A stretch of 64,000 bases of DNA from Bordetella parapertussis. Lineage in GTDB: Bacteria > Bacteroidota > Bacteroidia > Chitinophagales > Chitinophagaceae. Each line of letters starts with the position of its first letter. Position 1 is the stretch's first letter. Both the position numbers and the translations under genes were made by a program. The stretch is taken from positions 89,702 to 153,701 of the forward strand of contig CALQJX020000006.1 in the NCBI GenBank assembly GCA_943331005.2. Reading direction: 5' to 3'. The notes below the pieces were generated by a model. The model did not search any database. It saw only the letters and a program-made list of their open reading frames with translations, and was not told where the DNA came from. Below are positions 60,252-64,000 of this stretch, in pieces.

Positions 60252-61325
60252 TTATTTACCGTTAAGTATCTCTATCATTTTGTTTCTGGAAGCCTTGTTG
60301 CCCAGTAACCTGAGGTGGAAATCGTTGGATGCAGCCTGTAAAAGTACAGACTCCCACATAGTGAGTCCGTTGAAGAAGTATGCCAGTTCGGTTTTGTCGC
60401 CCTTCTTTGTTGTTGCATACATAGCCATAGTGAGCACAAAAGCAGTAGAACCACCTTTGAAACCAGCATGCTGCAGCCAGGCTCTATTGGCAGCGCTTTC
60501 CAGAATACCCTCCATCAGTGCGTCTATATGCTGCTGCTCGGCGACAGAAAAGAACGTCCTGCTATTGATCATGTGCAAGATACCCGTATACTCCCTTGTG
60601 GTGCCGCCTGGTAACCTGTCGCTCCATACATGCTGCATATCCAGCGATATATCCTTGAAAGTGCGTTTGAAGGCCGTATCCATCTTCAGCTTTTCATGTA
60701 TGGCATTTGATGCTGCTATATACTTATCGGCCGGCATAGCCTTTATCTGTGCAGTAGTAAGCCCCTGACCAATGAACAATGCAGATACGAAAGGATAGAG
60801 GGGTTCCTGCGCCTTCAGACCCAACCTGCCTATACAGGCATTTACACTATCCAGCCCCAGTTTCTCCAGCAAATATTCGGTATTGGCATTAGAGCTGTAG
60901 CGGATCATGCCTTTTGCTATTTCTTCCAGTGGCACCTTTCCGTCCTTCAGCAAGCCTTTCTTACGCATTTCCTTCATCCAATCCGGATGCGCTCCACCAT
61001 CGGTGTCTGGTATATAGTATTTATCAAGTTCAGCGGTATCTACCATTTCGGCCGCAGCTACCCTGGCAGCTGCAGCCTGACGGGCATATTCTATACCTAT
61101 TATTATTTTCACAGTACTGGCCAGTGGCATTACCCTGTCAGCATTGCCGGCAACAAATATTGTATCGTTCTGCACCACACACACAGAAGAACGTTCAGGA
61201 TTATCTCTGATAAACTTAGCCAGGGCTTCTGGCCTCGACTTCATGTAGAGATATAAAAAACCACCGCCCAGGATGAGCAGCAGTGCTCCTAATATGATAC
61301 CGGTGATCTTGAGGGCTTTGCGCAT
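60252..61325 (-). CDS. Membrane-anchored serine hydrolase, beta-lactamase/PBP-like fold
   Basis: 357 residues starting MRKALKITGIILGALLLILGG, an uncleaved or lipoprotein-free membrane anchor. The active-site S70-T-V-K73 tetrad motif lies in MPLASTVKIIIG. The second motif is S144-S-N146 (RYSSNANTEYLL), and FKGGST stands in the place of KTG. The frame opens ten codons earlier, but MRKALK gives the clean anchor. The substrate (a beta-lactam, a peptide or a cell-wall intermediate) cannot be told; the class A motif set is degenerate, so a DD-peptidase or esterase role is as likely as a lactamase. Confidence 0.82.
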   Translation of the reverse strand: MRKALKITGIILGALLLILGGGFLYLYMKSRPEALAKFIRDNPERSSVCVVQNDTIFVAGNADRVMPLASTVKIIIGIEYARQAAAARVAAAEMVDTAELDKYYIPDTDGGAHPDWMKEMRKKGLLKDGKVPLEEIAKGMIRYSSNANTEYLLEKLGLDSVNACIGRLGLKAQEPLYPFVSALFIGQGLTTAQIKAMPADKYIAASNAIHEKLKMDTAFKRTFKDISLDMQHVWSDRLPGGTTREYTGILHMINSRTFFSVAEQQHIDALMEGILESAANRAWLQHAGFKGGSTAFVLTMAMYATTKKGDKTELAYFFNGLTMWESVLLQAASNDFHLRLLGNKASRNKMIEILNGK

Positions 61326-61429
61326 AGGGCAAATTACACCAATATCAAATTCCAACCACCGGCTGCCTTGTTTTTGTTGGCAGTTAGCTTTTTAGTTACT
61401 TTGTTGCAACAGATACTGTTTTATATATA

Positions 61430-62017
61430 ATGCTGAAAAGTACTTTTACCACAGGAATTACAGAAGCCGGATGCGATGAAGCGGGGAGGGGCTGCCTTGC
61501 CGGTCCGGTATTTGCTGCAGCGGTAATACTTCCGGCAGATTTTTATCACCCGCTGCTGAATGACAGCAAACAGGTGAAAGAAAAAGACAGGGAAATGCTA
61601 CGCCCCATAATAGAGGAAAATGCTCTGGCATGGTCTGTGGCCATGAGCACGGCAGCAGAGATAGATAGTATCAATATCCTGAAAGCCTCTTTCAAAGCGA
61701 TGCACACAGCCATAGACACATTGAACATTCGCCCGGAACTGTTGCTAATAGATGGCCACATATTTCCGCCCTACCTGGGTATAAGCCACCAATGTGTGGT
61801 GAAAGGAGATGGCAAATATGCGGCTATTGCGGCAGCCAGCATACTGGCCAAAACTCACCGCGATGAGTATATGCTGCAGTTGCATGATGAATTTCCGCAA
61901 TATGGCTGGAAGAAAAACAAAGGTTATGGCACAGCAGAACACCTGCGCGGCATAGCTGCTCATGGCATTACCATACACCATAGAAAGAGCTTTGCACCTT
62001 GCACCAATGTTAACTGA
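61430..62017 (+). CDS. rnhB: Ribonuclease HII
   Basis: Removes RNA primers and single ribonucleotides from DNA. The catalytic DE pair is in CDEAGRGCLAGPV near residue 17; LLIDGHIF gives a further catalytic Asp, and SILAKTHRDEYM carries the last. FPQYGWKKNKGYGTAEHLRGI is the conserved C-terminal element (a long motif, residues about 159-179). 195 residues is the normal length. A decayed second copy of this last element lies directly downstream. Confidence 0.95.
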   Translation: MLKSTFTTGITEAGCDEAGRGCLAGPVFAAAVILPADFYHPLLNDSKQVKEKDREMLRPIIEENALAWSVAMSTAAEIDSINILKASFKAMHTAIDTLNIRPELLLIDGHIFPPYLGISHQCVVKGDGKYAAIAAASILAKTHRDEYMLQLHDEFPQYGWKKNKGYGTAEHLRGIAAHGITIHHRKSFAPCTNVN

Positions 62018-62126
62018 ATATTTCAGGAATGCTGGAGCATCAGGAGGAGTATCCCCGCTATGTTTGGAAGAAAAACAATGGGATGGCGCAGCAGAACACT
62101 TAATGAGCATAGCTGCAAATGGTTCT
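62018..62126 (+). pseudogene. Decayed 3' fragment of a second rnhB
   Basis: The segment encodes MLEHQEEYPRYVWKKNNG from 62029, which lines up with MLQLHDEFPQYGWKKNKG of the intact rnhB. After a small deletion the frame shifts and gives GAAEHLMSIAANGST, which lines up with GTAEHLRGIAAHGIT. The DNA around 62066-62120 is also clearly similar to 61909-61965. The relationship is of a diverged homolog, not a recent copy, so the fragment may come from a foreign rnhB. Confidence 0.72.
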
Positions 62127-62702
62127 ACCAACGCGCCAAAAACAGCTGCTAAGTTTGCCAACATGACCGTTATAGGCCCAATACTTACTTCAGGTAGCTC
62201 AGGCATCAATGCCAACTACCAAAATGGTACTCAGATCCGTCGTAACTCTTCAATCAGCATATTCAACTCGCTTATCATTGGCTTCCCTGTAGGTGTATAT
62301 ATCGACGATACCAAGGGTTCTAAAACCATTGAGAATGTGAAAGCTGGTTCACTTATGTTCAAAGGCAATATCATTGCAGGTTGCACAACAAAGTGGAAAG
62401 GAGAATCATCTGCTACTACAGATTCTACAGCATGGAATGCATTCAAATCTGCGAGCGGCACTACAGAACTGGCTAGCGCAGCAGATGTGCTGATGACAGA
62501 CCCTAACAAATTCTCTTCTGCAGTATCTACATCAGCAGGCACTCCAAACTACCTGCTGCAGACAGCATCTCCTGCAGCCACAGGTGCGGTACCGGATGCA
62601 AGTTATGGCATGCAGGATGTTACCTACCGCGGTGCATTCGACGCATCAAACGACTGGACAAAAGGCTGGACAACATGGGCTGCTGAGTCTGCTACTTACT
62701 AA
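62127..62702 (+). pseudogene. 3' fragment of a beta-helix-like surface protein gene
   Basis: An open frame of about 190 codons whose product (TAAKFANMTVIGP, QIRRNSSISIFNS, GFPVGVYIDDTKGS, VTYRGAFDASNDWT) matches the C-terminal third of a common Bacteroidota surface or secreted protein family of about 450 residues with right-handed beta-helix character. The N-terminal two thirds are missing. The frame continues upstream into the rnhB remnant and overlaps intact rnhB to 61962, so an automated pipeline could call a 246-residue gene 61962-62702. I treat it as a truncated gene. Confidence 0.68.
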
Positions 62703-62737
62703 GCAAACATGAGGGAACATTCCCTAAAATAATACCG

Positions 62738-62768
62738 AAGAGGCTACGTTCACAAAACGTAGCCTCTT
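62738..62768 (+). terminator. Terminator after the truncated surface protein
   Basis: A 13-bp stem (62738-62750 with 62756-62768) and 5-base loop, followed by a T-rich tail. It probably belonged to the complete gene. Confidence 0.85.
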
Positions 62769-62802
62769 TCTTTTTCATGAACTGTTTCCATATCGCCGGA
62801 TG

Positions 62803-62829
62803 TTGCAAAATCAATACGCTGTATCTTTG
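62803..62829 (+). promoter_or_regulatory. moaD promoter
   Basis: TTG (62803-62805), 16 bases, TATCTTTG (62822-62829). Same short spacing as the tetR promoter. The leader would be about 25 bases to the ATG at 62860, which rules out the longer frame opening at 62800. Confidence 0.6.
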
Positions 62830-62859
62830 ACAACAAAGCACAGAAAACAAGAACAGGTA

Positions 62860-63102
62860 ATGGATATCACGCTCAGAACATTTGGCATAACACGAGAAAT
62901 TACCGGTGGAAGCACCATTGTGCTTTCTTTGCCGGAGCATACTAACGTTGAATTGCTTTTATCTATCCTTAAACAACACTACCCGCAACTTTCTGTACTC
63001 TCTTCGCTGGCGATAGCCATCAACGGACAATATGCATCTAATGACTCCGTAATATCATCAGGAGACGAGGTTGCGCTCATACCTCCGGTTAATGGCGGAT
63101 AA
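62860..63102 (+). CDS. moaD: Molybdopterin synthase sulfur carrier subunit
   Basis: MoaD is the ubiquitin-like sulfur carrier of molybdopterin synthase. The 80 residues from MDITLRTFGITREITG end in VALIPPVNGG, with the C-terminal Gly-Gly that is adenylated and thiocarboxylated. ThiS is an alternative, but the moaE gene directly downstream settles the assignment. The upstream frame (62800) is excluded by the promoter. Confidence 0.93.
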   Translation: MDITLRTFGITREITGGSTIVLSLPEHTNVELLLSILKQHYPQLSVLSSLAIAINGQYASNDSVISSGDEVALIPPVNGG

Positions 63103-63157
63103 CGAAGAACTTATCAACTTCTTTATCAGTTATCTTTCCACAACACATTTTGCAATA

Positions 63158-63577
63158 ATGGCACACAATATTCAACTTACTGCAACCACCATAGATATAC
63201 AGGAATGTATCAATAGTGTGCTCTCTCCACAATGCGGGGGTATTGATGTTTTTATTGGTACCGTAAGGGACAACACCAGGGGTAAAAAAGTGTTGCGGCT
63301 TGAATTTGAAGCTTATGATACAATGGCTATCAACGAAATGCATAAGATTGCTGAAAAAGCTGCTGCAAAATGGCCATTGCACAAGATATTGATACACCAC
63401 CGTACCGGCATACTGAATGTGGGAGAAGTACCCGTGGTTATAGCAGTTGCTGCTGCTCATAGAGGTGCTGCATTTGAAGCCTGCAGGTACATCATTGACA
63501 CACTGAAGGAAACTGTACCAATCTGGAAGAAAGAGGAATTTGAAGATGGATCTGAGTGGGTGGCCGCCCATCCGTAA
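63158..63577 (+). CDS. moaE: Molybdopterin synthase catalytic subunit
   Basis: MoaE uses MoaD thiocarboxylate to convert cyclic pyranopterin monophosphate to molybdopterin. Motifs are VFIGTVRDNTRGKKV, LIHHRTGILNVGEVPVV and the catalytic-lysine region PIWKKEEFEDGSEWV. The frame opens at 63071 within moaD; MAHNIQLTATT at 63158 gives 139 residues, the usual length. ATG 63092 is another possible start. The other moa genes and any molybdoenzyme are not in the window. Confidence 0.92.
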   Translation: MAHNIQLTATTIDIQECINSVLSPQCGGIDVFIGTVRDNTRGKKVLRLEFEAYDTMAINEMHKIAEKAAAKWPLHKILIHHRTGILNVGEVPVVIAVAAAHRGAAFEACRYIIDTLKETVPIWKKEEFEDGSEWVAAHP

Positions 63578-63794
63578 TATCTCCCGTTTGCGCCCAAACA
63601 CTGCCGCAACCACAACCAAGTACCCCAAAACACTTTTAACGGCCAGAATCGCCTATCAGGCACACAGAATAACCTTTGCCCTTAGGCTTTCAACTCAACA
63701 ATCAGATATCACCGGGTAATTAACTCAGAATATAATCCTGAGTAATGCTCAGTTCGTGCCTGACAGGCCAACTACACAAATCAATGCGACATAA

Positions 63795-63824
63795 AAAAAC
63801 CACCGCTTTACAGCGGTGGTTTTT
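63795..63824. terminator. Bidirectional terminator after the type B T9SS gene
   Basis: A 13-bp perfect stem (63795-63807 with 63812-63824) with loop TTAC and A/T tails on both sides. It serves the minus-strand gene at the right edge and possibly moaE. Confidence 0.85.
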
Positions 63825-63847
63825 CCTTAGGATCTAAATTGCATTTA

Positions 63848-64000
63848 TTACCTGATAAGTGTAACGTCACCTTTCACTTCCATTACTTTACCACCGCAGT
63901 CATACTTCAGGTAGTAGAAGTATACGCCCATATCCTGTGGTACGCCACTGTAAGTACCATCCCAGTGTGGATTGCTGTTGGCAGACTCAAACACTGTCTG
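63848..64000 (-). CDS. T9SS type B (gliding-motility-associated) C-terminal domain, partial
   Basis: Fifty codons plus a stop, open to the window edge on the minus strand. The product NSNPHWDGTYSGVPQDMGVY, continuing into YFYYLKYDCGG and ending KGDVTLIR, is the typical end of a CHU_C/type B sorting domain, found on large T9SS-exported surface adhesins such as SprB-like proteins. The bulk of the gene lies to the right of the window. Confidence 0.85.
   Translation of the reverse strand, partial: QTVFESANSNPHWDGTYSGVPQDMGVYFYYLKYDCGGKVMEVKGDVTLIR

Overview
The window is chromosomal DNA of a Bacteroidota bacterium, most likely of the Chitinophagaceae or a close relative. The evidence is type IX secretion (T9SS) sorting domains of type A (four genes) and type B (the partial gene at the right edge), promoters of the TTG-N-TAnnTTTG kind instead of sigma-70 -35/-10 boxes, few Shine-Dalgarno sequences, and family markers such as a GSCFA protein, a receiver-less sigma-54 regulator next to miaB and a long-form IspH. 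The DNA is densely coded and of moderate GC; the stretch 44.4-49.9 kb is visibly more AT-rich and loosely packed.

Layout. 1-5.6 kb: end of an acyl-CoA carboxylase beta subunit gene, the heptose genes gmhA-gmhB, then a Y-family polymerase with a SPL-like radical SAM gene. 5.6-13.8 kb: a secreted T9SS protein, miaB, a sigma-54 activator, and on the minus strand gyrA followed by a TPR protein. 13.8-22.5 kb: a long non-coding gap with a candidate small membrane peptide, an M1 aminopeptidase, ispH, cell-envelope genes (glucosaminidase, LpxL-type acyltransferase, lipoproteins) and a TIGR01777 epimerase. 22.5-29.8 kb: three tandem paralogous secreted zinc metallopeptidases, separated by their own terminators. 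29.9-41.7 kb: tsaE, a DedA protein, an MFS transporter, GSCFA, a SpoU methyltransferase, acyl-CoA synthetase, a dicarboxylate symporter, an ABC permease/ATPase pair and an RsmB-type rRNA methyltransferase. 41.7-43.8 kb: an AT-rich gap with a perfect DnaA box (oriC candidate) and dnaA.

44.0-49.5 kb is the accessory part. A tRNA-Ser/tRNA-Pro pair is followed by a mosaic of non-coding repeats: a 150-bp tRNA-trailer module present two and a half times, a 90-bp REP-like element present five times, and several hairpin families. Between these lie unlinked AT-rich genes (two small membrane proteins, a propeller lipoprotein, an EEP nuclease and a lipoprotein).

49.9-64 kb: an acyltransferase; a three-gene ABC/HlyD/TolC exporter with a TetR regulator and two similar 17-bp operator-like inverted repeats; a purK-purE-SbtA operon that joins a bicarbonate-using purine step to a bicarbonate transporter; an exported pirin; a membrane-anchored serine hydrolase; rnhB followed by a decayed second rnhB tail fused to the 3' end of a surface protein gene; and moaD-moaE. 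No CRISPR array, prophage or complete insertion sequence was seen. I did not find one clearly new multi-gene system. The best leads are the repeat mosaic at the tRNA locus, the shared operator pair, the rnhB scar and the bicarbonate-purine operon.
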